DNA of 22,817 nt from Clostridia bacterium (GCA_021152595.1 JAGKVC010000033.1:1-22817), one strand, 5' to 3'. Shown: positions 1-6,970, counted from the stretch's first letter. The notes: generated by a model not told the origin, from the letters alone. Made by a program: numbers and translations.

Positions 1-336
1 TTACTATCTATATATACCCTTGCTTATAGTGCCATTGAAAACATCAACAAGCCGAGGTAATTAATCTATAAAATGCTTTTAATCACACACTGTGTTTATC
101 AGCAAGCTCATATCAACCGCTAACAAATTTAGCAGCTTATATCAACCCACCAACTTTTATACATCAATACTTCTTATGTACATACTACCAACAATTTACA
201 TACTAATGACCTTCTTCAGCTCAAAAGGCAAATTCTCCGCCGATGCGTCGGAAGTGTTCATACCTGATAATGCAATGATATTACCCCGAAAATGTAACGA
301 AACTATGGCATTTTATAATGTACATTGTCCTCGATT
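1..336. other. No supported gene; decayed AT-rich sequence
   Basis: No open reading frame here has a ribosome binding site and a plausible product. An apparent 105-codon frame starting at 92 runs over the end of the truncated aminotransferase on the opposite strand and has no family-like motif. On the minus strand, about 24-66 resembles a segment at about 1219-1266: both can be read as an L/F-P-K/R-L-I/V-D-V-F-x-G motif. This may be the remains of a repeated or decayed coding fragment. The stretch is probably the far side of the deletion or insertion that removed the aminotransferase 3' end. Confidence 0.4.
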
Positions 337-1014
337 TTACGCTGTTTTCGCCATGTTTTCACCTTTTATAAACAAGAGGTTATTTCCATTGAAACTGATA
401 ACGGAATAATCGCCAAAAGTACCCGTCTGCTTTTCTTTGTATGCAGCACCAAGACTTTCGGCAGCATCCTCAACGATCAAAGCGCCGTGTTTATCAGCGA
501 TTGCTCTGATCTCATCGATCTTGCCGGGCGTACCGTAAAGATGTGCAACCACGATCAACTTAACATCCGGATAGATCTCAAATGCCTTTTCAAGCGCTTT
601 CGGATCCATATTCCACGTATCACGTTCTGTGTCGATGAACACAGGTTCGCCGCCCTCGTAGGTAATTGGATTTACTGTAGCATCAAAGGTCATATCAGAA
701 GCGAAAACTTTATGTCCTTCCAGGCTTCCGTGGCTGACCTTTGGAATACCATATAACTTCTCTCCGGCAAGTCTAATGCCCAAATGCAGAGCGGCGGTTC
801 CGCAAGAGAGTCCCACAGCGTGGTTCACTCCGATATATGCTGCTATTTGACTTTCTACTTCGTTGATATTTTCACCAACTGTGGAAACCCAGTTTGTTCT
901 GATTGCATCATCTACCCATTTCTGCTCTTCACCGTGCATAGTAGGTGAAGCTAACCAAATCTTATTTTCAAACGGGTTAATTCCAGCAAATCGAGGATCA
1001 TTTTGAAAATTCAT
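337..1014 (-). pseudogene. DegT/DnrJ/EryC1/StrS-type PLP aminotransferase, 3'-truncated
   Basis: The 225-residue product matches the N-terminal half of sugar aminotransferases (PglE/ArnB-like), which place an amino group on nucleotide keto-sugars during glycan synthesis. Visible family features are NWVSTVGENINEVE near residues 40-54, SCGTAALHLGIRL near 69-81, and VEDAAESLGAAY near 181-192, whose Asp contacts the PLP pyridine nitrogen. The protein ends at SFNGNNLLFIKGENMAKTA. Homologs have NGNK at this point, with the PLP-binding lysine, and continue about 170 residues to a total of 380-400. The match stops at about position 385, one codon before that lysine, so the gene is cut at the catalytic residue and cannot be active. 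The start is supported by AGGAAAG just upstream. The family call is strong; the sugar substrate cannot be told. Confidence 0.85.
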
Positions 1015-1109
1015 TCTTTCCTATATCCTTTATCAAGTTTTCTATTACCGCTGCTGCGCAAACTTCTGTCCTACACTTAAAAGCAAATTCTATTACAGAG
1101 AAGCATATT

Positions 1110-1133
1110 AAGGTGCGGCATTAGCCGCACCTT
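1110..1133. repeat. Perfect GC-rich hairpin (10-bp arms, ATTA loop)
   Basis: The arms AAGGTGCGGC and GCCGCACCTT are perfect complements around ATTA. No T-run follows on either strand, so an intrinsic terminator is unlikely. Architecture and loop resemble the GGGCGGGC/GCCCGCCC hairpins found later between the immunity genes, which suggests a wider family of palindromic intergenic repeats. Confidence 0.6.
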
Positions 1134-1266
1134 CCTGTCAACTCACTATAGATATATGATAAAAATGGCGTTCTCGTATTTGCGAACGCTTGCAGCCGCC
1201 TCATCCCGGTGCAAACCGTTATGCTGCCGCTGAATACATCAATCAACTTTGGAAATTCATCTAATC

Positions 1267-1287
1267 TTGTGCGGCATTGCCGCACAA
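1267..1287. repeat. Second perfect GC-rich hairpin (9-bp arms, ATT loop)
   Basis: The arms TTGTGCGGC and GCCGCACAA flank ATT. Seven of the nine bases in each arm are shared with the hairpin at 1110-1133, so the two probably belong to one repeat family. There is no T-run. The sequence between the two hairpins contains no convincing gene. Confidence 0.6.
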
Positions 1288-1334
1288 GTATCAGGATTCT
1301 GCCGTATTTACGTGAAATAGTTTTTATAAGAAAC

Positions 1335-1502
1335 AAAAAATCCGCCTTCTCAGAGTGATCACCATTTTGTTGTCCGGGATAGCTTTATCTGATTCTGCGG
1401 ATTTGCTTCTTCATCATATTGGGTCAATTCCGCAGCAAAATGTGCTTTGGAATGCTTGCTTGTATCATTGCTGCGTCGAATTGTGTCATTTATTTTGTTA
1501 TT
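1335..1502 (-). ncRNA. Candidate structured small RNA, about 165 nt
   Basis: A consensus-quality promoter at 1509-1537 fires leftward, and the transcript ends in a hairpin followed by TTTTTT. In between is a strong helix: AATTC-GA-CGCAGCA (1482-1469) pairs with TGCTGCGGAATT (1437-1426), 12 bp with a 2-nt bulge. Only very short frames exist, none with a ribosome binding site, so a noncoding RNA is favoured over a peptide gene. No known RNA family was recognised. It could also be a leader or attenuator left from a lost downstream gene. Confidence 0.45.
1338..1404 (-). terminator. Intrinsic terminator of the 1335-1502 transcript
   Basis: On the minus strand AAATCCGC pairs with GCGGATTT and a T-run follows directly (positions 1340-1335). 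An inner CAGA/TCTG pair extends the stem. The loop is long at about 50 nt, so this may be the closing stem of the RNA as well as its terminator. Confidence 0.5.
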
Positions 1503-1508
1503 GCGTTT

Positions 1509-1537
1509 ATTATATCACTTTTTTGCCAATTCGTCAA
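1509..1537 (-). promoter_or_regulatory. Sigma-A-type promoter for the candidate small RNA
   Basis: Read leftward, TTGACG (1537-1532), a 17-base spacer and TATAAT (1514-1509) form a near-perfect housekeeping promoter. The nearest leftward gene start is the truncated aminotransferase, about 500 bases away and beyond a terminator, so the promoter most likely serves the small RNA. Confidence 0.65.
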
Positions 1538-1777
1538 GTAGCTACGGAAAGGTGTACAGTTTTCTGCGGGCAATTTTGTTGACTCTGACAAATGGAGTTG
1601 CTATATGCTGTTGCTATATGTAACAGTTTACGAACGGTTCTTTTGCTGTACGATATGTCAAAACACTTGAAATAAACTGCTTGTATTGAATAAAGTTGTC
1701 TTTCCAGTCCGTAGATTTTATTTTGCCCTGAAATCGGAATGATGCCGCCTCTATGCGATTTGATTATATTTGGAAAC

Positions 1778-1972
1778 AAAAAGCAGGCGCGTTTGCGCCT
1801 GCTGCTGCATGATATTGTGTTTCTGTCAAGCGGAAGTTTACCTGTGGGGGCTGACGCTCTTTGACGCCCTGATTCGCGGTATCTTCAGGGTTCGCCCCTT
1901 GATTTTGCAGAATGAATATGATATAACCGCGCCGTGCGCGGCTCCGATTTTACGCCCAGGAAGCGAAAAGTC
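1778..1972 (-). ncRNA. Structured small RNA, about 195 nt, 6S-like candidate
   Basis: A promoter (1979-2008) and a strong intrinsic terminator (1782-1803) delimit a transcript without a credible reading frame. It is highly structured: CCGCGC/GCGCGG hairpin (1927-1941), CCCTG/CAGGG hairpin, an enclosing GGGGC (1894-1898) with GCCCC (1847-1851), and a possible closing pair between the 5' TTCTG and the 3' CAGAA. Size and rod-like pairing fit 6S RNA, the regulator that binds sigma-70-type RNA polymerase, but I could not match a diagnostic sequence. RNase P, tmRNA and SRP RNA are not supported. The presence of an RNA gene is more certain than its class. Confidence 0.5.
1782..1803 (-). terminator. 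Intrinsic terminator of the 1778-1972 RNA
   Basis: The perfect 9-bp arms AGCAGGCGC and GCGCCTGCT enclose a 4-base loop and are followed, leftward, by TTTTTG. This is a textbook Rho-independent terminator. Confidence 0.8.
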
Positions 1973-1978
1973 AGAATT

Positions 1979-2008
1979 ATTATATCCTCCTCCCATTGCA
2001 CTTTTCAA
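1979..2008 (-). promoter_or_regulatory. Leftward promoter of the structured RNA
   Basis: TTGAAA (2008-2003), an 18-base spacer and TATAAT (1984-1979) read leftward. Its -35 box lies next to that of the rightward promoter at 1996-2024, so two RNA polymerases cannot occupy the region together. The two transcripts may therefore be mutually exclusive. Confidence 0.6.
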
Positions 2009-2024
2009 AATAATATGATATAAT
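1996..2024 (+). promoter_or_regulatory. Rightward promoter for the 2138-3850 genes
   Basis: TTGCAC (1996-2001), a 17-base spacer and TATAAT (2019-2024) predict a transcript starting near 2031, about 107 bases before the first well-supported start codon at 2138. Confidence 0.7.
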
Positions 2025-2040
2025 CAAAATATGGCACATC

Positions 2041-2112
2041 ATGAAAGCCTTTGATTCAATATCCGATTATCTTGATGAGCGCATCCGCCATATGAATGAA
2101 GACGGCGAGTAG
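2041..2112 (+). CDS. Possible 23-codon leader or remnant peptide
   Basis: A short frame reads MKAFDSISDYLDERIRHM and ends at TAG 2110-2112. It starts about 10 bases after the predicted transcription start and has no ribosome binding site, so it would need leaderless-type initiation. The composition looks protein-like (amphipathic, charged). It may be a leader peptide or the C-terminal scrap of a lost gene; chance is not excluded. Confidence 0.25.
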   Translation: MKAFDSISDYLDERIRHMNEDGE

Positions 2113-2137
2113 CATTCATTCTGAAAGGAGCCCTGCA

Positions 2138-3217
2138 ATGCACATGGATGAAATCAGACTGCTGCAAACACTGCATACGGTCGCGGACACAGATTCCGGT
2201 GCGGACGATGCAGAATACCGCAGTTCGTTTTCGGTTGACTGCGCGTTCAGGAAAGCAAAATCGCATGCTGCGGAAGTGATGATGCTCTGCACCTATGCGC
2301 CGGATGCGGAATACGGGACAGAGGGCGACAGACCGTATCTTGCGGTTCAGTGCGATAATGCGGTTTATGAAGCGGTCGAATCCTACAAGGAAACCGGCAG
2401 CTTTGACGGCGCATCGGAGCTGACGCCGCTTTCCGGACAGTTCCTGTTCAAAGCGAAAATGGAATACTTCGGGGAGATGATGTATTTCTACGCGCTTGAC
2501 CGCTGCGGCGGGTTCTGGGAGAACAACGCGCTGTGCATGGTCTATCCGAAGGAATATGCCGGTACGGAAAACGAGCAGCGGCTCATGCGGGTGCTCGATG
2601 CCGCTGCTGCCAGCTACCGCGAGGAACGCATCGGCAGCAGTCCTGCGCCGCACAGCCAGGCGTCCGCGCCGGTATCACAGCAGCTCGCAAAGCGTGATGT
2701 GCTGCAAACCGTCACGCAAACCGCGAAAAAAATCAACCGGCTGCGATTCTGGGCGAGGCTTGCGGTGCTGGTCGGGCTGATCGCGGTCATCATCGGCGGC
2801 AGGATCGCAAAACGCTTCCGGACGCAGCATCTCATTGCTCTGAACGGCAGCGAAACCGTTCTGTCCGATTTTACGCCGGACGAACAGCAGCAGATTCTCG
2901 ATGCATTTCATATCACGGTTCCCGCGCAGGAGCAGGATGCCTGCGTATCGGCATTTCTGCGCAGCAACCGGAATGAAAAGATGTGCTCCTATGTCATCGA
3001 GATCGGCGGTGTTTCGGATTATGATGCGTTTTTTGCGGCGAATGCGGCGCGCGATCTGGGACAGTCGGTCAATGAAACGCGCGTGCCGGATCCGAAAAAG
3101 CAGTATTATATCACGTACAATGTGTATTTCGTGCAGGATCCCGGACAGCGCGCAAAGCATGAAAATGCCGCTGCCTATGACCGGATCGAGGCGCTGTTTG
3201 CGGCGCTCTCTGCATGA
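2138..3217 (+). CDS. Single-pass membrane protein of unknown function, 359 aa
   Basis: No family was recognised. The start at 2138 is chosen because GAAAGGAG (2123-2130) sits 7 bases upstream; an in-frame ATG at 2096 lacks such a site. Residues 1 to about 160 form a mixed, probably cytosolic, domain. A linker rich in Ala, Pro, Ser and Gln follows, then one hydrophobic helix near residues 208-222 after a basic KKINRLRFWAR stretch, and then a C-terminal domain of about 130 residues on the other side of the membrane. The gene is GC-rich with codon use typical of a resident gene. It is followed after 33 bases by another membrane protein, probably in one transcript from the 1996-2024 promoter. Confidence 0.7.
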   Translation: MHMDEIRLLQTLHTVADTDSGADDAEYRSSFSVDCAFRKAKSHAAEVMMLCTYAPDAEYGTEGDRPYLAVQCDNAVYEAVESYKETGSFDGASELTPLSGQFLFKAKMEYFGEMMYFYALDRCGGFWENNALCMVYPKEYAGTENEQRLMRVLDAAAASYREERIGSSPAPHSQASAPVSQQLAKRDVLQTVTQTAKKINRLRFWARLAVLVGLIAVIIGGRIAKRFRTQHLIALNGSETVLSDFTPDEQQQILDAFHITVPAQEQDACVSAFLRSNRNEKMCSYVIEIGGVSDYDAFFAANAARDLGQSVNETRVPDPKKQYYITYNVYFVQDPGQRAKHENAAAYDRIEALFAALSA

Positions 3218-3250
3218 TACTGAATATGGAGCAAATGGAAGGGGAACAAC

Positions 3251-3850
3251 ATGAATCAACGTCTCAAAAAAGCCGCCATAGCAGGCATTGCCGGAGAAAT
3301 TCTTTATTTTATTTCAATGGCGTTATTTTTGATCACGCAGGCTGAAGCCGCATTGACATTCTGGGAAGCAATGACGGTCGCCGGTGCAGTTATCATGCTG
3401 ATTGTTTTGGCAGTGATCGCGGATGAATATAAAATGCAGCAAATCTATCACAAACTCATGCTGATCGCACTGTCGGGAACCGTATTTCTTACATCTGCTG
3501 CACATTTTACGAGTATCGGTGTGATCCGGAAACTGGAATCACAGGGCATATCTGTTCCCGATTATTTCAAAATAGGAGCATCCCCGAGTATCGAAATGAC
3601 GATAGATTATGCTGCATGGGGCTTCTTTATGGGATTTGCTTTTCTTGCCCTGTTTCTTGGAATGAAAGAGAAAGCAATCAAAAGCTGCTCCGTCATCTGC
3701 GGAATCCTTTGTCTGTGCGGTTTTGCCGGAAGTTTCATCTCGGATTCTCTCTGGTATGCTGCACCGCTTGGGTACGGGATTGGATTCCTTGTTATGTGTA
3801 TTTTTGTCCTCAGATCAGCAAAAGCGCAATCAGTACAAGGGCAGGCATAA
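3251..3850 (+). CDS. Six-helix integral membrane protein of unknown function, 199 aa
   Basis: The start follows GGAAGGGG with good spacing. About six hydrophobic helices are visible (residues near 9-29, 37-58, 67-88, 118-138, 145-163 and 170-187), and only short polar loops are left. No catalytic motif is seen, and the family could not be named. The last codons (GQA-stop) are encoded inside an intergenic repeat at 3838-3875, where the TAA is the loop of the repeat's hairpin. The native C-terminus may therefore have been replaced by repeat sequence. The 3890 gene follows 39 bases later, so co-transcription is likely. Confidence 0.65.
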   Translation: MNQRLKKAAIAGIAGEILYFISMALFLITQAEAALTFWEAMTVAGAVIMLIVLAVIADEYKMQQIYHKLMLIALSGTVFLTSAAHFTSIGVIRKLESQGISVPDYFKIGASPSIEMTIDYAAWGFFMGFAFLALFLGMKEKAIKSCSVICGILCLCGFAGSFISDSLWYAAPLGYGIGFLVMCIFVLRSAKAQSVQGQA

Positions 3851-3875
3851 GCCCGTCCATCACACATTCAGCGCA
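3838..3875 (+). repeat. Cassette-junction repeat, copy 1
   Basis: It begins AGGGCAGGCATAAGCC and continues GTCCATCACACATTCAGCGCA. It shares the palindromic head and the ACACATTCAGCGCA tail with copies at 4847, 7863 and 9434. Here it contains the stop codon of the upstream gene, and its end abuts the ribosome binding site of the next gene. Confidence 0.75.
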
Positions 3876-3889
3876 GAAAGGAGCGACCT

Positions 3890-4360
3890 ATGGAAAACCT
3901 TGAAAACTTGGAAGAAATCGAAGCCCTGCAAACAGAGCTCGGTCAGTTTCTTGTCAGCATCATTCCTGTGCCGTGGGAGAAGATTTGTTATTATGCAGAT
4001 GCTGCGCCCGGTACAGCATCCGAATGGTTCGCTTTTATCGAGAAGGAAACGGGTGTTATCTGTACGCAAGAACTTTTCTGGAAAAGATATGACAGCTATA
4101 AGTTTGAGAAAATGGACGTGATCTGCAAACTTTTAGATTTGACTGAATCCCTATATAATGCTTATGTCAAACGATTCGGGCAAGAAAAAGCATGGAGAAC
4201 AATGTACTATACATTGCAGTCTGACAGTTCAATTCAGATTGATTTTGAATACGAACTGCCGCCCGGAAATCTGGTTGAGAGACGTGATGCTGTTTATAGA
4301 AGATTTTTCAATTGTGATCGTAAAAAATCGCCGAAAGGCAAATATCCTGCAACCGAATGA
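3890..4360 (+). CDS. YezG-type (DUF600) immunity protein, copy 1
   Basis: This 156-residue protein resembles the YezG family, which in Bacillus protects against the YeeF LXG toxin by binding it in the cytosol. Family-like features are SIIPVPWEKICYYADA near residues 22-37, an aromatic FAF near 46-48, and an AWRTMYYTLQ...IDFEYE block near 102-121 that matches the family's WTNLTL...IDYDY pattern. GAAAGGAG precedes the ATG. A paralog starts 10 bases after the stop and has the same length. No toxin gene is adjacent, so this is an orphan immunity gene, of the kind kept by cells that meet toxins from relatives. The partner toxin is unknown. Confidence 0.75.
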   Translation: MENLENLEEIEALQTELGQFLVSIIPVPWEKICYYADAAPGTASEWFAFIEKETGVICTQELFWKRYDSYKFEKMDVICKLLDLTESLYNAYVKRFGQEKAWRTMYYTLQSDSSIQIDFEYELPPGNLVERRDAVYRRFFNCDRKKSPKGKYPATE

Positions 4361-4370
4361 GGAGGTACAC

Positions 4371-4841
4371 ATGGAAAGCCTTGAAAATATGGAGAAAATC
4401 GAAGCCCTGCAAACAGAACTCGGTCAGTTTCTCGTCAGCATTATTCCCGTGCCGTGGGAAAAGATTTGTTTTTATTCAGATGCTTTACCTGGAACAGCCT
4501 CTTCTTGGTTTGCTTTTGTAAAACAGAAAACAGATGTGGTCTGCACGCAAGATTTTTTCTGGGATAGGTATGATCAATATCCGTTAGAAAAAATGGAAAC
4601 GTATGATAAACTATTAGATTTAGCATGCGAACTATATAATGCATATTTAGAAAAATACGGAGAAGAAAAAATATGGAGAACAATGTATTATACATTACTG
4701 TCTGATGGTTCTGTACATATTGATTTTGAATACGAACTGCCGCCCGGAAATTTGGTAGAACAAGGAAATGCCGTTTATAGACGATTTTTTCAGTGCGAAT
4801 ATACGAACGCGCCGAAAGGCAAATATCCTGCAACAGAATAA
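4371..4841 (+). CDS. YezG-type (DUF600) immunity protein, copy 2
   Basis: It is a tandem paralog of the preceding gene, also 156 residues. The start at 4371 is set by AGGAGGT immediately upstream and by alignment with copy 1; the same frame stays open further upstream into copy 1 but that part is not homologous. The first 34 residues, the WRTMYYTL to PPGNLVE block and the final PKGKYPATE are nearly identical to copy 1, whereas residues about 46-98 differ much more (for example TGVICTQELFWKRYD against TDVVCTQDFFWDRYD). That pattern fits diversification of the toxin-binding face with shared ends available for recombination. It is very likely translated from the same mRNA as copy 1. Confidence 0.75.
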   Translation: MESLENMEKIEALQTELGQFLVSIIPVPWEKICFYSDALPGTASSWFAFVKQKTDVVCTQDFFWDRYDQYPLEKMETYDKLLDLACELYNAYLEKYGEEKIWRTMYYTLLSDGSVHIDFEYELPPGNLVEQGNAVYRRFFQCEYTNAPKGKYPATE

Positions 4842-4846
4842 AGCAA

Positions 4847-4920
4847 TAGGGCGGGCATTAGCCCGCCCCATTACACATTCAGCGCATTGTGCGTCATACG
4901 ACAGGCAGCGATTCCGGACG
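4847..4920 (+). repeat. Cassette-junction repeat, copy 2 (fullest copy)
   Basis: It has perfect palindromic arms GGGCGGGC (4849-4856) and GCCCGCCC (4861-4868) with loop ATTA, then ATTACACATTCAGCGCATT, then GCGTCATACGACAGGCAGCG. The last block recurs ahead of the next gene copy (copy 3), after it (copy 4) and at 9481-9495. No T-run follows, so terminator activity is doubtful. Confidence 0.8.
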
Positions 4921-4942
4921 ATTTGAAGGAGGTTTGAGAAAA

Positions 4943-5419
4943 GTGAACCCGATTGATCCGAGTAAATTTTCCCTTGACTACTTACTTGAAAACGAAGTGA
5001 TAACTATCTTATCATGGGAGTATGTGATCGAACACGGAAAAAGTTATAGCCGCGATGAAGTCGAACAGGTCACCAGAGGCGGCAGAGATTATATGTGCTA
5101 TCCTGATGATATGCGCTATCCTGATGACTTGAGCGATTATAGTGGACTGTTCAGCGGCGTGTTATATGAAGAATGGGGCGACCTGAACATTGATTATTAT
5201 ACGCATTATAAAGATGGCTTAAAAAACGGAGTAGAAGTTGAGTTCTATTCTTCGGGTAAGGTCAAAAACTACTGTGTTTGGAAAAATAATAGACTGACAG
5301 GTAAATTTTATGAATGGTATGAAAATGGAATGATTAAAAAGTATGTTGATCGTGATCAGAATAAACGCTTTGAGTTTGATGAGCAAGGAAACATTACAAA
5401 GCAAGGCAAAGCGAACTGA
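4943..5419 (+). CDS. YwqK-type MORN-like immunity/antitoxin protein, copy 1
   Basis: This 158-residue protein has the repeat pattern of YwqK-family antitoxins and MORN proteins: HYKDGLKNG-EVEFYSSGKVKN, KNNRLTGKFYEWYENGMIKKY and FDEQGNITKQGK, near residues 89-156. These short beta units (YxDGxxxGxxxxYYxxGxxxx) are common in immunity proteins next to toxins. The GTG at 4943 is preferred over an upstream GTG at 4889 because AAGGAGGT (4926-4933) lies just before it and the next copy begins at the matching ATG. A short internal duplication, GCTATCCTGATGA repeated at about 5098-5130, adds YPDD twice and is absent from copy 2. The cognate toxin is unknown. Confidence 0.75.
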   Translation: MNPIDPSKFSLDYLLENEVITILSWEYVIEHGKSYSRDEVEQVTRGGRDYMCYPDDMRYPDDLSDYSGLFSGVLYEEWGDLNIDYYTHYKDGLKNGVEVEFYSSGKVKNYCVWKNNRLTGKFYEWYENGMIKKYVDRDQNKRFEFDEQGNITKQGKAN

Positions 5420-5420
5420 C

Positions 5421-5456
5421 AAATGCAGTGCCATACGATAGACAGCGATTTCGGAC
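5421..5456 (+). repeat. Cassette-junction repeat, copy 3 (headless)
   Basis: The hairpin head is missing, but GCCATACGATAGACAGCGATTTCGGACT matches the second half of copy 2. It lies directly before the AAGGAGGT of the next YwqK-type gene, so repeat tail and gene were duplicated together. Confidence 0.65.
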
Positions 5457-5479
5457 TATTTAAAGGAGGTCTGAGAAAA

Positions 5480-5926
5480 ATGAACCCGATTGATCCGAGT
5501 AAATTTTCCCTTGACTACTTAATTGAAAATAAAGTAATAACGATCTTATCCCGGGATTATGTGATTGAACACGGAACAAATTGGGATGAGGTTGAACTTG
5601 AAGAGATCACCAGATGCCACACAGAATATATGACCTATCTTGATGACAGTAGCGTGTTCAGCGGCGTGTTATATGAAATATATTACGATCTGACCCTGAT
5701 ATATTATATGCATTATAAAGATGGTCTGAGAGACGGAACAGAAGTTCACTTCTATGATTCGGGCAAGGTCAAGAGCTATATGGTTTCGAAGAATAATAGG
5801 TTAGTAGGAAAAAGTTATGTATGGTATGAAAATGGAAAAATTTATGAGATTAATGATTGGGATCAACAAGAGTACGTTGAGTTTGATGAGCAAGGAAATA
5901 TAACAAAGCAAGGCAAAATATTCTAA
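5480..5926 (+). CDS. YwqK-type MORN-like immunity/antitoxin protein, copy 2
   Basis: This 148-residue tandem paralog of the 4943 gene opens with MNPIDPSKFSLDYL, as copy 1 does from its GTG, and ends FDEQGNITKQGK. The ATG at 5480 follows AAAGGAGGT. MORN-like units lie near residues 79-146. The segment at residues about 24-62 differs strongly in sequence and length from copy 1, again with diversified middle and conserved ends. The duplication unit includes about 50 bases of upstream repeat. It is probably on the same transcript as copy 1. Confidence 0.75.
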   Translation: MNPIDPSKFSLDYLIENKVITILSRDYVIEHGTNWDEVELEEITRCHTEYMTYLDDSSVFSGVLYEIYYDLTLIYYMHYKDGLRDGTEVHFYDSGKVKSYMVSKNNRLVGKSYVWYENGKIYEINDWDQQEYVEFDEQGNITKQGKIF

Positions 5927-5934
5927 CACATCCA

Positions 5935-5958
5935 CGCATTCCGCGTCATACGATAGAT
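5935..5958 (+). repeat. Cassette-junction repeat, copy 4 (fragment)
   Basis: ACGCATTCCGCGTCATACGATAGAT matches the central part of the repeat. It directly follows the second YwqK-type gene and precedes the promoter at 5964-5992. Confidence 0.65.
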
Positions 5959-5963
5959 GCCCC

Positions 5964-5992
5964 TTGCTTTTTCGGGTGCATTGATGTATAAT
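5964..5992 (+). promoter_or_regulatory. Promoter of the 6101 gene
   Basis: TTGCTT (5964-5969), a 17-base spacer and TATAAT (5987-5992). The predicted leader of about 100 bases can fold: TGCTGTA (6034-6040) pairs with TACAGCA (6048-6054), inside GAATCGG (6015-6021) with CCGATTC (6075-6081), which ends shortly before the ribosome binding site. No known riboswitch was recognised. Confidence 0.6.
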
Positions 5993-6100
5993 TGGGATAT
6001 GTAAAACAGGCGCAGAATCGGAATTTTCGACGGTGCTGTATGATCACTACAGCATACAGGAAAGCAGAAACTGCCCGATTCGCGCAAAAAGGAGGAAACA

Positions 6101-6862
6101 ATGTATTTTAAGCTGAGAGATCATATCTATGAGGTCACATCTTCTGTGGTGCGCCTGCTCTGCGACCCGTGGGAGGATACATTCGGAATGGACATCGACA
6201 TTTATGCGGAGTCAAAGGACGAAGCGCTCGACCCTGAGATGCGCGAACTGCGTTTGTATCACAACAACAGCTTTGAAACCGGCGAATCGCATTATCTTGC
6301 ACTGAAGGGCAAAAAATATATCTGGACATCGAAGTTTAACGAGCTCGGCGAGGAAGCGGGGTTTCTGTATGTGCAGGAGCATGAGTTCGTCACGAGCGGC
6401 ATGATCGAAATACTGGATGTGAACATTGAAACGATTCGTATGCGCTGGACGGGCAATGCAGATGTGGACTGGAATGAAGAATTCGGTTCCGATGTACCGT
6501 TTGAAACAGAGTTTGAAGCCGAGCTTAAGCATCCGCTCTATGAGGATCACCCCAGCATCTGGATTGATGCAGATACCGTGCTGCACATCCAGAATCCGGA
6601 GGCGCTGTTCGCCGAATCCGAACGCCTTTCCGTACTTTACCAAAGCGGCGACAGCGATGCAATGAAAAAATGGAATGTTACACTTCAACTGCGTCTGGAA
6701 CTGGGGGGGACGTCTTATGACGGAGAAGCAGTCTACTGTCCTTCGGTTGCTCCGTGCATTCCCCGCTTCGATGGGAACTGCCCGGTCAAGCTCCGGATCA
6801 AGGATATCACCCGCTTTCCGCAGCGGGGCAGACTGGACTTTTCTCTCGCCCTTGATGAATGA
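6101..6862 (+). CDS. Unknown cytosolic protein, 253 aa
   Basis: The start is well set by AAAAAGGAGGAAACA before the ATG. The product is acidic, without signal peptide or membrane segment. Its C-terminal part (about residues 205-253) contains RFDGNCPVKLRIKDITRFPQ and looks like a small beta-rich domain. I do not recognise a family. Its position between immunity-type genes and the repeats, with its own promoter and folded leader, makes an immunity or toxin-related role possible, but this is inferred from context only. Confidence 0.65.
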   Translation: MYFKLRDHIYEVTSSVVRLLCDPWEDTFGMDIDIYAESKDEALDPEMRELRLYHNNSFETGESHYLALKGKKYIWTSKFNELGEEAGFLYVQEHEFVTSGMIEILDVNIETIRMRWTGNADVDWNEEFGSDVPFETEFEAELKHPLYEDHPSIWIDADTVLHIQNPEALFAESERLSVLYQSGDSDAMKKWNVTLQLRLELGGTSYDGEAVYCPSVAPCIPRFDGNCPVKLRIKDITRFPQRGRLDFSLALDE

Positions 6863-6945
6863 ACTGAGAAGAATGCGAATCTATACCTCGGCGCATATTC
6901 TGATTCAATGCGGATTCCGGGACTGTTTCCAAACCAGATCACTTA

Positions 6946-6970
6946 TAGGGCGGGCATAAGCCCATCCCAT
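6946..6970 (+). repeat. Cassette-junction repeat, copy 5
   Basis: TAGGGCGGGCATAAGCCCATCCCAT has the palindromic head with one mismatched pair, but the ACACATTCAGCGCA tail is absent. It lies between the 6101 and 7007 genes, 37 bases before the start codon. Confidence 0.65.

Noticed and set aside
4441..4833. 130-codon minus-strand frame opposite the second YezG gene
   Set aside because: It is antisense to a gene supported by a paralog and a ribosome binding site, and has no features of its own.
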